From Montifringilla adamsi (taxonomy: Eukaryota > Chordata > Aves > Passeriformes > Passeridae), in assembly GCA_017590115.1 (NCBI GenBank), contig JAGGNK010012114.1, forward strand, positions 937,467 through 1,001,466: a stretch of 64,000 nucleotides of DNA, in the 5' to 3' direction. A model generated the notes under the pieces. It was given only the letters and a program-made list of their open reading frames with translations. It had not been told where the DNA came from and searched no databases. Shown one piece after another: positions 26,141-38,138 of this stretch (position 1 is the first letter of the stretch; each line of letters starts with the position of its first letter). A program made the translations under genes and the position numbers.

Positions 26141-26608
26141 AAACTGGGCAACAGAGGAGAAGGGAGAAACACTGAGACAACAATTTTGTGGTATGTAAAT
26201 AGCTGGATTTTCACTAATCACTGTATGATTCATCTGTAAGAGAAGCTGATCAGAAATGAAATTCTTTGCTCACACGCAGCTAAAAATTAGTCCAGACTTC
26301 AGGAATTTGTGGGGTAGAGAGGAAGTACATCATTAGGAAATGTATTCAAACACAGTGCATGGGTTCAAACAGCCTGTGCAGTATCTCATAGTTCAAAAAG
26401 AAGTTAAAAGTAGCATCCTCCTCCTTCATGGGTTAGAGCTCAGGCAGCAGCTGACACACATTCACCACAGTCACAGATGCACGTTTTCTCAAGATAGGTT
26501 TCAGACTGCAAACACAGCTTCTCTCATTCCAGAGACATGCAAAAAATACATCCTTAAAATTGTCAAATTCATGAAAATTTGTGAAAGTTTGAATCACATA
26601 TATAAATA

Positions 26609-26633
26609 GATTTACAGGATTTACAGGATTTAC
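26609..26633. repeat. Short tandem repeat, GATTTACAG unit
   Basis: Almost three copies of the 9-bp unit GATTTACAG occur in tandem. Confidence 0.85.
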
Positions 26634-27255
26634 CCAACCACATATAAAATTTAAAGATGACTGTAATTACCTGAAGCACAAAAGTACTGATATGAGAAAT
26701 GAGAAAGTATATATAAATTTTTAGAAACTTGATTAATATTGTCTCAGCATTACCAAAAATAACCATTAAGTATGATCCCATATAATTATGGTTTACAAAA
26801 CTGAAATTTACTCAAATTTAAAAGGATAAAGATACAGTACTTCATAAACAATATACAGATGCTGCCACTCAAATGTTTTCAGTGCTTTAACTCCAAAAGT
26901 ATTTTGTGTTTAATTTTGTTTAAGTATTTGTGTTTGTAATCTCACTGAAAATTCAGTGTGAATGAGGCTGAAATAAGTCCTGTTCCAGCTGAGCTAAATG
27001 CTTGTTGAATTTTAATGAGACAAATTGTCTCTTTTAATGTGTTTTCGTAAAAACTGATTATATTAAAGTATGATAAAATTGAATTATATGTTAAGCTATT
27101 ATCTAGAATTACTTGTTTTGTTATTAGCCTTAAATTCCTGCATAAACACCACAAATTATAAATATTTTAAGTAACGTTGTTCAGAGTAGAAAAAGGTAAA
27201 TTACATAAAATTGATTTAGTGTTATTTGAAAGTGAAAGTAGGGGATATGTCATTT

Positions 27256-27272
27256 CACACACACACACACAC
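27256..27272. repeat. (CA)n dinucleotide microsatellite
   Basis: A run of eight CA units, too short to be strongly polymorphic. Confidence 0.9.
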
Positions 27273-29685
27273 TTTTTATTTTACATTTTTCCTTTTGTTC
27301 TGTATAGATGAACCTTATACTCAGGAAGCAAGGCCAAAGCCTTGGAAAGTTATCTCCATAAAAGACAAATTGTTATTTTTGCATACATTATCATCGTTAA
27401 AGATCAGTTTTTCACAGTTCCAAAATTCTCCCCAGTGGGCAGTAGTCCATCTTACTGAACTACCATAATTCAACCCAATTTCATGCAATTGTCTTTCTGT
27501 GCTCATGAAAGCCTATCGCTGAACTGCAATGGAGACTATTTTCCATAGCCTCCAGGGAGGTAGATAATTTTGTAGCCTGCCTCCATTCCATTCGTCTTCT
27601 ACTAAATAAAGAAGGGATTGCCTTTTCCCTAATGCTGCCTGCTTTCAGAAATCCAAACATCCATTCAGTGGAAAACACCAAATTAGTACAAATTAGTACA
27701 AATGTCTGAGTAGAAAGCTTTTCATTCCCATGCAAGTTCAGAATCAGCCTTTACAACTGTAACTACTGATAGCTTTTTCAGGGACTAGGGACACAGGACA
27801 GGTTTCCAGAAGCCAAATTCTATTATTTAACTCTTGTGAAAAATATCCGTGGCGAGCATGAAACTGAACTGGTGTTCTTCTAGGAACTCATCTTTTCTTA
27901 TGGATGCAACCCACTTTACATAAAAATGAATAAGAAAATGAGGCTGTTAAAGATCTCCTTTTATTTTCTAATACTCAAAATATAATTTACTTTACTGCAG
28001 AACAGGGTATTATTCCAACTCAGGTCATTTTGAGGCTTTTAAGCAACTATTATTAACTACTGCCACAGAATGAACAGTCTGGATAGATTTATTCATATTT
28101 CCAAGTTATTCAATTCTGTTTTGACATACTGGTTTGACATGGAAAAGTTTGATCAATGGCAATAGAGGAAAACAAATTAGTTGCAGGAACTGATTTGAAA
28201 TGCTAATACTCTTTCTAAACATTAGATAAGCTCTTTTTCTAGATCTAAGTCTACAATTCTCACAAAGAATCAGCAGACAAGATAACTGAATATTTTCTTT
28301 CACAAATAAATAATCTGCAAAATATTTGAAGCTTTTAACCCTTATTCAGTCATGAGCCATAAAAGATCTAATTAAAAATGATATATGCTCTCTTATTTCC
28401 ATTTACACTACTGGAACAGACAAAAATTCTTGTTGTGAAGGATGACTACACTAAAAGATTGCAAAGACTAAATCCATGTTATTGTACAAACAATTAAAAA
28501 ATTAAAGCATCAACTTATCAAGTGCAAAATGAAGCTTGCTTCTATGTAAATGTATCCATGGACAGCAGAAAAATAAAAATGCCTTTTTAATAGAATTTAT
28601 AAGCCTTGGGTTCATTTCAACTTTTTCTGCAAAAGGCTGCTATTTAGTGTTCCAGCAGTGCTGTTTTCCAGCACAAGCTGATGCATTATTACTTCTAGCA
28701 GGTTCTGGAAACTCAGAACATGATTTTACTACTTCCTCCATGCAACATTCAGCAGGGAATAAAAAGATTTCATTCTGAAGTAAAAGAATCACACTGTAAG
28801 TTTAGCCAAGCAAGATGATTATAGATGCTTAGTCAATACTTAGGCTCTTTCAGTGGAAGGCACTATTTCTGTAGAATTCCTAACACATATTTGGCATCAG
28901 AATATCTGCACCTGGCTACTAGAAGAAACAAATAAGTAATTTTTTTTGTGTATACATAGATCTATCAACAATATGTATTCATTTTTCCATGTAGCATATC
29001 CATAAGTAACAGGTTCAATTACATTCTGTTCATTTCCTCTCTTTGTCACAGAACAGTAACATTAACTTTAAGCAACTACACCTAATTTTCTTGTCACTGA
29101 AGTAGCTATTCTGTCCCATGACATGAAATAAACAAGGGACCTACATCTTTATGACTGCCTCTAATGCAACCACTTTCCAAAAATGTGACTAAATGGATAG
29201 GCAGTGCAGAAGATTAAATCAGCTGACTGAGGGCCTGCTGGCTGACATTGCAAAATCCAGTGTCCCTCATTGAAATTCCCTGCCTGCAGTCCCTTTGCAT
29301 TTATAAACTGTGGGAAATCAGCTCTGCCACCTGAGCTGGCCCCAGCTGCCATGGCATCACATGAAGATAGATGTGATCACTTACAGAGGTACAATAAGGA
29401 GCACTCTTCTGATCTGCTTTCATCTCACTCCCTGATCTCAGATCAAAGCAGGGAGGCAAGCAGAGCAAGGGCATGTCTACACGGGGACATTACATCAATC
29501 TAGTTTGTTCCCTCTTAAGTGCACCAATTTAAATACATCTCATTGAAAGGCTTATGCCCCAGTTTGTCGGGCCAGCTTAAAATATTTTCCTTATTAATCA
29601 TAACACCCAAACAGCTCTGTACGTGTCTGAAACAACTGCCTCAACTTCCCAGCCAGTATTTCATGTCTCAGTGCTTGCAGCTGTG

Positions 29686-29700
29686 TTTTTTTTTTTTTTT

Positions 29701-29739
<39 letters not shown>
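29686..29739. repeat. Poly-T tract, T15-G-T38
   Basis: This is a 54-base run of T broken by one G, the longest homopolymer in the window. It gives a poly-Phe string in the plus-strand frame at 29519-29920, which is an artefact. It lies 290 bases from a facing 28-base poly-A. Confidence 0.95.
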
Positions 29740-29741
<2 letters not shown>

Positions 29742-30029
29742 GCTGTGCTGTAGGAAGCCTATTTGAAATTAAAGAAATTTGTGGGCGGATGAGGAAAACA
29801 AGTCAAATGAACTCCTTGAAAACTTTCCTGGTGTCCATTAACATCATCAAAAACATTACTCATCTGCTGACAGGCAACATCAATGACCCATTGCTAAACA
29901 TTGTAATTATTGTAATATGAGCTGAGCAGCACATACATATTTGCCATAGCTCCACTGTGCAGAATTTCTCTTTTTTGCAGAAACAAATTACAATTTCAGT
30001 ACTGACAGTCATTCTGCCTTCCTCATGTC
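29740..30029. other. Unique segment between facing poly-T and poly-A
   Basis: This is ordinary-looking unique sequence with no recognised gene or repeat. Its bounding by poly-T on the left and poly-A on the right is discussed as a finding. Confidence 0.5.

Positions 30030-30057
<28 letters not shown>
30030..30057 (+). repeat. Poly-A tract, 28 bases
   Basis: An uninterrupted run of 28 A residues, in inverted orientation relative to the poly-T at 29686-29739. Confidence 0.95.
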
Positions 30058-30061
<4 letters not shown>

Positions 30062-30947
30062 AGAGATCATCTGTGCAGCCAGCACAAGGAGCTGCAGCTT
30101 CACGTCACTGTGGAGCTCTTCTTTGGGTCACAGGAGCACTGTTCTCCCAGGGGTAAAGTTCAGCACCTTACAGCCATGCATGAGTTAATGCCTTTGGTGT
30201 TGGTAGATCAGATATCAGGTGTCCTGTTCTGGAGCTTTTCCAGGTCACCTGGAGAGTTGTCCTGTCTGAGGTGATCCTTTGGATGCAGACTTTCTCTTCT
30301 GCTACTTAGAGGTCCACAAGGGAGAAGTCAGAGGGCAGAAATATGTGTTCCAGAGAGTTACCTGATCCTAAAAGATTTAGAGATACAGCTCTGCCTGAAC
30401 ACAGGAAAGCAAATTCCAGAGACATTTGGCAACTTAAATGAATTCTTTTCTCCTGCCATACCAGACTGGCAGTTGCTGCAAAAGATTTTTTTTTTTTAGC
30501 ATATGGGTATCCAGGGGAAGTCAATTTCATTACAAGAGTTCTAATCACATTCAGCACATCTGAAATCTGTCTCTGAAAATTAAGGAGTTTAAGAACAGAA
30601 TAATGAGCTGTCATTGCAAAAAAGCTCTAGGAGTAACTTAAGTTATGAGTTTAAGGTGAAGTGATTTTTTCATGTCTGCTAATGAACAATCCAAAATAAA
30701 TCCAAATAAGGAGCCATAACATTTTTTAATTAGATCAATATATTTCTTTAATAATTGCGTTTTCCTACAGGTTTTGAAAATGCATCATGTCAGCTACTTA
30801 ATGCATACAAGGTTTTTAAATAAAAATAACTCAATCTGCTGACTGACCAGGAGAGCAACAAGTTTCTGGTATCTGCTGCTGAAAACATACATTCAGCCTC
30901 TGAAACTTCCTGGCTGCATTTGGGAATCCTTAGGGGCAGAAATAGTT

Positions 30948-30967
30948 TTATACCATGCATGGTATAA
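30948..30967. repeat. Perfect 20-bp palindrome
   Basis: The sequence TTATACCATGCATGGTATAA equals its own reverse complement over all 20 bases, centred on ATGCAT. It has no spacer, so it could form a small cruciform or bind a symmetric dimeric factor. Confidence 0.95.
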
Positions 30968-31390
30968 CCCCAAATATGGCAGCTATCCAATTCAAGGCAC
31001 TTATTTTCTCTTTCCCATTTAATAGCTTCAAACCTGTTCTCCATGGATAATGAGTGACATTAAATGACACAACAATTGCAGCTACATATCTCTTCTATGT
31101 CAACCTGCATCCCACATCTGTCTGCAGTTCTGAGTGTGAACAGTGGTTGATCTGGAACTGGACTGGCACAAAATTATTGCCAGACAGTCAGTAGTGAAAA
31201 TATTCTTACTGGATACTTCCAACTACTTGAGGCATCAAGTGTCCCTAAGTGCACATTTTAGTAAAAGTCATTACAAGCATTAATATATGTATATATGTTT
31301 CCACAACCTGCCATAAAAAGAATTTGTGGTATTTTCAAAAAGACAAAGCAAATGGCTAGAGAAAACATTTATTACAATGTATTTTTTGAT

Positions 31391-31433
31391 GAAAAACAAA
31401 AAACCCAAAACAAAACCAAAAAAAAAAAAAAAA
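31391..31433. repeat. A-rich low-complexity tract
   Basis: AAAAC and CCAAAA words lead into a run of about 16 A residues. A plus-strand Lys-rich frame across it is an artefact. Confidence 0.88.
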
Positions 31434-32336
31434 GCTGAAAAGTTGAAACAAATTAAAACAGTCACTTATCACCTTTTTGTATGCATTATAACTCATTTAA
31501 ATTTAGAATTAAGTCAAGGAAAACATTATCTTTTCACAATAAAAGGTGTCCTACCAACTTAGGGCATTAGTTATTTATACTTATTATATTCTTGATAGAA
31601 ATCTTTCTCTTTTTAATACTTAGATGTACATATTATGGTCCCAAAAGAATTTTAGTCTTCAACTCTTAATATCTGCAAGCCAAATAGAAAGTAAATAAAC
31701 AAACAAAACCAGTTATTTTGATTTTTAAAACTTGAGTTCCAGGAGTTACTTGAACTTCTACTACAAGCTGGAACATGATCAGTTGCACATATAAAAGTAC
31801 ACATACAGAGCACATCAAAATTGAAATATGTCATGCAGGTAGCAACAGGCATATGAGAATTGCCTGAGTAAAAATATAAAAATCAAAATTTTATCAAATG
31901 TTTGACTGTGTCAGCCTGTATTAGGTTGTTGGACACAACATTATCTGACACACAACAAGCCTGCATGGAAGACTTCACTAGTAAAAGGTGGTGTTGTGGA
32001 AAATGAGGAGAATAGGAAAGTGAACCATGAGAAAGACAGATTTTTTTAAGAGCTGCAGTGATTTTTTCTATGTGCAAGAAATAATCTTCATGTTACTTAG
32101 CAATTTACTCCTTTCAGTTCTGACAATATATGGAGAAGCTACATAAAGCATTTCCAGTCCTATTCAGACCTCCCTAGGTAATCTTCATTGCATATAAATA
32201 ACATTATTACAGCTTCTAAACAGAGAACACAAATTTCTGGTCAACAGAATATTGTATTATGCAATATAGAGAGCAGGGTAACCTTTGTTAGGGTAAACAA
32301 TCAATAATTCTCCATTAACATCTTCAGAACAATTGC

Positions 32337-32431
32337 AGTAGTGAAAAAATGTGAGTATATAGGGGGAAAAGGCTGAGGAATATTTCTATCATTTTATGAC
32401 ATATCTTGAAGTTGTTTGGCTCATTTGATTG
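32337..32431. repeat. 95-bp exact direct repeat, copy 1
   Basis: These 95 bases, beginning AGTAGTGAAAAAATG and ending GGCTCATTTGATTG, recur without a single difference at 34351-34445 in the same orientation. The flanks differ at once on both sides: GC versus AT on the left, TTCA versus AGAT on the right. The unit is not low-complexity and matches no repeat I know. Confidence 0.97.
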
Positions 32432-34350
32432 TTCATAGTTCATCTTCATATGGGTATGGACCACAGCTCATCTTGTCAAAACTTTCCTTTCCCAGAGACA
32501 CAAAATCAAGGAAATCTGGGCTAGGAGTAGTTTAGAAGCTAACTTACCTATGAGAAAAATTATTGTGAAAGCCAGAAGGTAGGTTTTGCACTAAAAAATA
32601 AAATAGCATAAATAATCCCAACCAAATAACCCATATAGAAAGATTGCTTCTCTCAAAACACAGAACCATCCCCCAGTGGTCACTGCCTTAGAAAGAGCAA
32701 TAGACTCATGGCCTTTATGAACTGAATGCATAAAAGTGGACATGATGTTCGTATACACAAACATAGCTATTTTGTGTAAGCACTGTAAAAGTTACTCAGT
32801 TGGCTTTTTATGAAGTTTCAATAGAAGAAAAATTACAAAGTACTAGAGAAACACAGATATGATTTTATCCTTCTTTGAGACTATACAGTAATCAAACCAA
32901 GTTAACTCAGACTAATTTCATGGACAGAGATGCATAACATATTTTCAGAACACCTGTGTAGAACCTTCACCTTCTACATGTGCTGAGCAGTATCTTATTA
33001 GATATGTTTCTATCTTAATATTTGGCAAGCATGTCTTAAAAATCAATGTGCACATCACTTCCTGATGCGACTTGCTAGAATGTATTTAGTAAAATTATTT
33101 GTGAAATTGTGACCTTCAGATTGAAACACTCAGTTAGAGTAGCCCTGGTACATAATATGGAAGTGATTTCATGTCCCTAAAATTCCTAGGAAGAGCCTAG
33201 TTTCAATTCCTTCAGGGACTGAAATTGCTCATGCAGCTATTGCTTTGAAGTTGCAACTTAACGTGAAATTAGTAAGCTGTTCATAGCTAAAAAATAGAAG
33301 TATGATAAAAAGAAGATACTGATTATAATGATTTGTTAGCCTTTCCTTTTCCAAATGTGTGAGGTGACTTGGAAATAACCCTTAGTCTTTTTAAATTACC
33401 TCACAGCCACAGCTTTGTTCAAGTTTGACAGTTAATATTTTTCTGCATTACCACAATTATGCCAAACACTCATCACTACTAGTTTGTGGGTCATTGCTGG
33501 TCTCTCACATTTCTAAAAACCAGTCAGATTTCTATTTTCTGTCAGGGCAAATTTTAGAATCTGAACAAAATGACAAATTAACTAATTGGCAAAAAAAGAA
33601 AAAAAAGAAAATTGAAAGTTATTTACTGGCCTCATGAATCTGTTTTTTTTACTTAGCATAGACTAACCATTTATTCAGTATAATTGTCAAGGCAAAATGG
33701 GTACACAAACTGTCTTGGATACAATGATTTATCACAGTTTTACAAAACAACACCAACATTCTAAACTCATAAAAAAATTAATTTTCTTTAATTGGCATTG
33801 ATTTTTCAAATATTTGCAAGTAGAGAGAAGTTACCTAAGTGTGACATTGAAAATGTTCATTTAGTGTATACTGTAGTAGCAACAAATAAAATGCTAAGAA
33901 TGGAAGACCTTTTAAAAATATTTTTGTGGTTTTGGGTTTTTAACAAATTTCCCCCATCGATTGAAAGAAAAATAAAAAATCTTTGCTGAGAATTAAAAAA
34001 ATGGAAATGGAGGCCTATCACTGTTGCACATGCTCCTTTAACTTAAGTAAGTCGAAAACATCTTTCCTTCATGAAAAATCTGAGGTCAGGTTTCTCTTTG
34101 TTGAGAAACCCCACAGGCAGGCACTGAATAGGATGCTTCAAAGTTCTTTAACTATTATTCCTAAGTTTTCATTTATTTCTTGTCATTTAACATGTTTATG
34201 TGGTTCCATACTTTAGAACAAAATGATCGTCAGAAAATTTTGCTAATTGTTTCAATAATAACCAATACATTGCTAAGAACTTACATGTTTTGGTTCCAGG
34301 AATGGAAAAAGTCATTATCAACAGGATAAAAACTACACTCTAACTTGCAT
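32432..34350. other. Unique AT-rich DNA between the duplicate copies
   Basis: No exon or mobile element was recognised. A 70-codon frame at 33425-33637 ends in an A/K-rich string and resembles nothing known. Confidence 0.5.
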
Positions 34351-34445
34351 AGTAGTGAAAAAATGTGAGTATATAGGGGGAAAAGGCTGAGGAATATTTC
34401 TATCATTTTATGACATATCTTGAAGTTGTTTGGCTCATTTGATTG
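34351..34445. repeat. 95-bp exact direct repeat, copy 2
   Basis: Identical to 32337-32431 over 95 bases and offset by 2,014. See copy 1. Confidence 0.97.
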
Positions 34446-35349
34446 AGATGGATTACTTCAATTAAGACACATCTGTTTGAAACATTCCTACTGCAAGGCG
34501 AGCCTGGTAGCACTGTCACAGATTGTGTTACAAATTCTTTTTGTAGAAAAAGTGAGCAGTCTTCAGTTTACACAAAAATATCAGATCATTGGGTTTTTTT
34601 TAGAATTCACATTTCTTGGGAAAAGCCTGGTAGTTTTCTGTGCATTTTGGTGTCTTGGCTGAGCCTATATCCCCAGCAAAAATGTTCTGTTGGAACACAT
34701 CAGTCAGTTTTGTGATCGCCTCTGCTAAAGGAAAAGCACACACACTACACATAAGCTAATTCCAGTACAATAGCATCTTGTCTCTAATTTTTTTCAGCAA
34801 GAGCACAACCTGCCATGCCCCAGCTTCTGCTATCATTTACGGAAACCTGATCATAAAAATGAAAAAGTGCATAACATATGTTAAAGTATTCATATGTAAT
34901 TTCTATTCAAATATACTTTTTTTCCCTGTTAAATGGGAGCATTGATCTGAGACTCTGTTCAAATACAGCAGCAGAGTCATTTTTATTATTTTGCCTGGAG
35001 AAAAAACAGCTATTGTTTCCTACCCACAGGAAAAAAAAAATCTCAAATAAATCAGATCTGGTATGAATGTATCTCCCACAGATACCTCCACACTAAATTC
35101 TTTAGTGACAAGATTGCTAGTATGAGTTACATGTCCAACATTAAAGAGTGAGAAAAAGATGGTAAGTGGGAAAGTAACATCATCTGCTCTGATAAAGTAG
35201 GACCACAAGGACAGCTGTAATATACAGAAAGACAGGATAGATGAGGACATAAAGTAGCAAATACAAATGCTGATACTCTTTGGAGGCTTATTTTCCTCAC
35301 TGTTATACTCACACACCTCTTCTAACAACCCCTAAACTCCACATCTGTA
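34446..35349. other. Unique DNA, no gene seen
   Basis: No exon or repeat was recognised before the ERVL LTR. Overlapping frames on both strands up to 102 codons match nothing known. Confidence 0.45.
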
Positions 35350-36433
35350 ATGCGACAAAAAGAGATCCAAGGTATTCTTCAAAAACACTCATCATTTAGT
35401 TTAAAAACATTTGCTTTTTAGGTGAGTGCATTTGGTTTACACAGCAAAATCTTTGCAAGAAGGAGAACTTCTCTGGAAGTTTCCCCCATGTCCAGCAGAG
35501 CCAATGCCGTACAGCTCCTAGACAGACTGACTGCTGGCCAAGGCTAAACTCAACAGCAGTGGCAGTAGCATCTCTGCCACTGTAGTTATAATGTAGTTAT
35601 GATGGGCAGAAAGCGCTGCACAATGGCAATTGCAGCCAAAGAAAGAAGTGACAATATGGGAGAGCAGACGCCAAAGTCAGAGCAGAAGGAGGGACAGGAG
35701 GTGCTCCAGGTGATGTGAAGATGATCCAGGGGCAGCCGTGAGACTGCAGCCCTTGGGAGGTCCACAAAGGAGCAGGTCAGTGCCTGAAGGAGACTATTGA
35801 TGACTAGCCTGCATTGGAGCAGGCTCCAGGCAGGACCTGTGGACTGATGGAAAAAGAAGCCCACATGGAAGCAGGTTTGCTGGCAGGACATGTGACCTCA
35901 TGGGCAACCCACTCTGGAGCAATGTGTTTCTGGAGGATTGCACCACATGGGAGGGAAACCTGTGGGAAGGATCCAGGTTGGAGAAGTTCATGCAGGTCTG
36001 TCTCCTGCGGGAAACACACTACGCTGGAATAGGGGAAGAGTACAAAGAGTACTTCACCAGAGGAGGAAGAAGCAGGAGAGACAACGTGTGTCTATTCAAT
36101 AGCCCCTATTCTCTGTCCCACTGCACTGCTGAGGGGGGGACGTAGAGAGATTCAGAGTGAAATTAGATGTGGGAGGAAGGGAGGGACGGGGAGATGGTGT
36201 TTCTAAGATTCGTTTTGGTTTCGCATTATCCTACTCTGATTTGATTGACAATAAATTGAATTTTTTTTCCCCAAGTTGAGTCATCTTTGCCCATCACAGT
36301 AATGGGTTGAGTGATTTCCCTCTGTCCTCATCTTGACCCATGAGTGTTTATTCCTATCCTGCCCAGCTGTGGGGGTGAGAGGTAGAGCAGCTTTTGTAGA
36401 CACCTGGAATCCAGCCAGAGTCAGCTTGCGACA
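35350..36433 (+). mobile_element. ERVL-type LTR, plus strand, probably solo
   Basis: I recognise this as an avian ERVL-family LTR. Landmarks are 'cccatgtccagcagagccaa' at 35487, 'tgctggccaaggctaaac' at 35532, 'gatgggcagaaagcgctgca' at 35600 and 'tgcattggagcaggctccag' near 35809. A G-rich stretch at 36171-36191 follows, then 'aagattcgttttggtttcgc' near 36206. An AATAAA polyadenylation signal sits at 36250-36255, and the end is GACACCTGGAATCCAGCCAG near 36399 followed by a terminal CA at 36433. No gag, pol or other internal sequence follows; a CR1 begins about 240 bases downstream. That fits a solo LTR left by recombination between two LTRs. The left edge is less certain. TGCGACA at 35351-35357 and 36427-36433 is a 7-bp repeat near both ends. 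Confidence 0.8.
36250..36255 (+). promoter_or_regulatory. AATAAA polyadenylation signal in ERVL LTR
   Basis: A canonical AATAAA lies about 180 bases before the LTR end, in the position expected in ERVL LTRs. It marks the LTR as plus-strand. Confidence 0.7.
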
Positions 36434-36669
36434 GTGAGCTTTCAGCTGTACAAGTAATTATTAACACTATTTTTGAAGGAGTAAAAATATTTAAAATTTC
36501 AATACTGTAGTGCAGCAATACTGCAATAGGAGTACATTGAGGAGAATAGCAATTCATTCCTGTTTAGAAAAAAATCAAGCCTAGCTGTAAATTTTTAAAA
36601 TTACAATATAAGAAATGCACTCCATGAAAAGAGGGTCAGATCAGAGAAAACTTTAGCAAACAGGTCATG

Positions 36670-38138
36670 TACGAGTCTGTGGGACAGAGTTTCATGGAAT
36701 GCACTACTGAGTGCGCAGGGAGCTGCCAGATGCCATTGTGAGGCCACCTAAAATAATATTTGATTAATCCTAGCAACTGGGAGAAGTATCTGAAGACTGG
36801 AAAAAAGACAGTGTCAGTCCTGTCTTCAAAAAGGGAAGGAAGAAGGGCCCAGGGAATTACACTTCAGTCAGCTTCACCTTGATTCCTGTGAAGTCAGTGG
36901 AGCAGGAAACCATTTCTGGAACTAGAAACCAAACCTGGAAACCATTTCTAGGCACTAGAAGGACAAAAAAATCATCAGTAATCAGCATGGCTTCACCAAG
37001 GGAAAATTTAAGAAACTTGTTGAGTTTCTACAATGAAATGGCTGGACTGATGGACAAAGGGAGAGCAGTGGATATTGTCCCCAGAGACTTTAGTGCCTCC
37101 CATAAGATCTTTGTAGGTAAGCTGTTGAAGTATGGGATGGATGACTAATTGATGGAACACTGGATAAAAGTGGTGATCAGTGGTATGAGTTTTAGTCAGA
37201 ATCTAGTGATTCAAAGTGTACAGGAAGCATCAAATCTGAGTGTGATACTCTGTACCATAGTCATTATGGCCTGGTTGATAAAGGAAGAGAGTCCCCTCAG
37301 CAAACCTGAGAGGAATGCTTGATGTGTCAGGGGGTCATACTGACAACCAGAGAACACTCAACAGGGTGGATAACTTGGAGGACAGGAATGTCATGGAATT
37401 CAATAAGGAGAAGTGCAAAGTCCTGCACCTGGGGAGGAACTATCCCAAATATCAGTGTATTTGGGGGCCACCCAGCTGGAAAGCAGTCCAACAGAAAAGG
37501 ACCTGGGTGTCCTGAAGGACACCAAACTGAACATGAACCAGCCCTGTTCTTTTACTGCAAATATTGTACCCTGGGCTGCATTAAAGAGAGTGTTGCCAGA
37601 GATTTGAGGGATCTGAGACTGCCCTTCTGTTCATCTCTTCTAAGGCATGGATCAGTGTTGCTCCCAGTGCTGGGCTTCGCACCACAAGACAGCCATGGAC
37701 ATGCTGGAAACAAAGATGTTGGACAGGAATATCTTTTTGTGAAGAAAGACTAAGGTAACAGAGCCTGTTCTGGCTGAGTAAGAGCAGGGTCAGAGGGAAA
37801 TCATCAATATACATATAAATATATATTTATATATAGGATAGAGCCCACTGGTGCCCAGTGACAGGACAAGAAGCAACAGGCCCACACTGCAACACAGGAA
37901 GTTCCCTCTGAACTTCAAGAAATACTCTTTCACTGTGAGACTCAACAAGCACTAGTAAAGATTTCTCAGCAAGATGGTGGAGCCTCCTATCTTGAAGATA
38001 TTCAAAAGCCATCTGGACATGGTCGAGAAAAATGGTGTGGGGAAAACATTTTGATGAATCCATTTCAGCTTGGGGTTTGGACCAGATGGTCCCTTCCCCA
38101 GCTCCCTTCCAGCCTCAATAATCGTGTGATTTCACGAT
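36670..38138 (+). mobile_element. CR1 LINE, plus strand, RT region to 3' end
   Basis: About 1.47 kb of CR1, the longest continuous copy in the window. It starts in ORF2 upstream of the reverse-transcriptase core ('gcagggagctgccagatgcc' at 36716, 'ctgtcttcaaaaagggaagg' at 36820). RT remnants follow: RAVDIVPRDFS and then VGKLLKYGMDD, encoded near 37063-37147. The part expected to encode the catalytic FADD box, near 37285-37325, is scrambled: the bases after 'cccctcagcaaacc' do not encode FADD. C-terminal ORF2 is seen at 37405 ('gtgcaaagtcctgcacctgg') and the 3' UTR reaches a decayed octamer tail at 38138. An AT-rich insertion lies at 37804-37837. It cannot encode an active protein. The 144-codon frame at 37319-37753 lies inside this element and is not a host gene. 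Confidence 0.92.
37804..37837. repeat. (TA)n-like insertion inside CR1
   Basis: An AT-only stretch of ATATA and TATATTTATATATA words interrupts the CR1 3' region, where the consensus has none. Confidence 0.85.

Larger units (their letters stand above)
26141..29685. other. Unique AT-rich DNA, no gene seen
   Basis: No exon or mobile element was recognised. Short repeats are a 9-bp tandem at 26609-26633, a dinucleotide run at 27256-27272 and a twice-repeated AAATTAGTAC near 27670. Confidence 0.5.
30058..32336. other. Unique DNA, no gene seen
   Basis: No exon or transposon was recognised. It holds a 20-bp palindrome at 30948-30967 and an A-rich tract at 31391-31433. Confidence 0.5.

Noticed and set aside
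25958..26233. Minus-strand frame that looks like a hydrophobic membrane segment (Phe, Leu, Trp, Cys)
   Set aside because: It is the translation of the T/G strand of an A/C-rich simple repeat at 26038-26140.
29519..29920. 133-codon frame with a long Phe run
   Set aside because: The Phe run is the translation of the poly-T tract at 29686-29739; no protein is indicated.
37319..37753. 144-codon plus-strand frame
   Set aside because: It lies wholly inside the plus-strand CR1, partly out of the ORF2 frame; it is transposon sequence.
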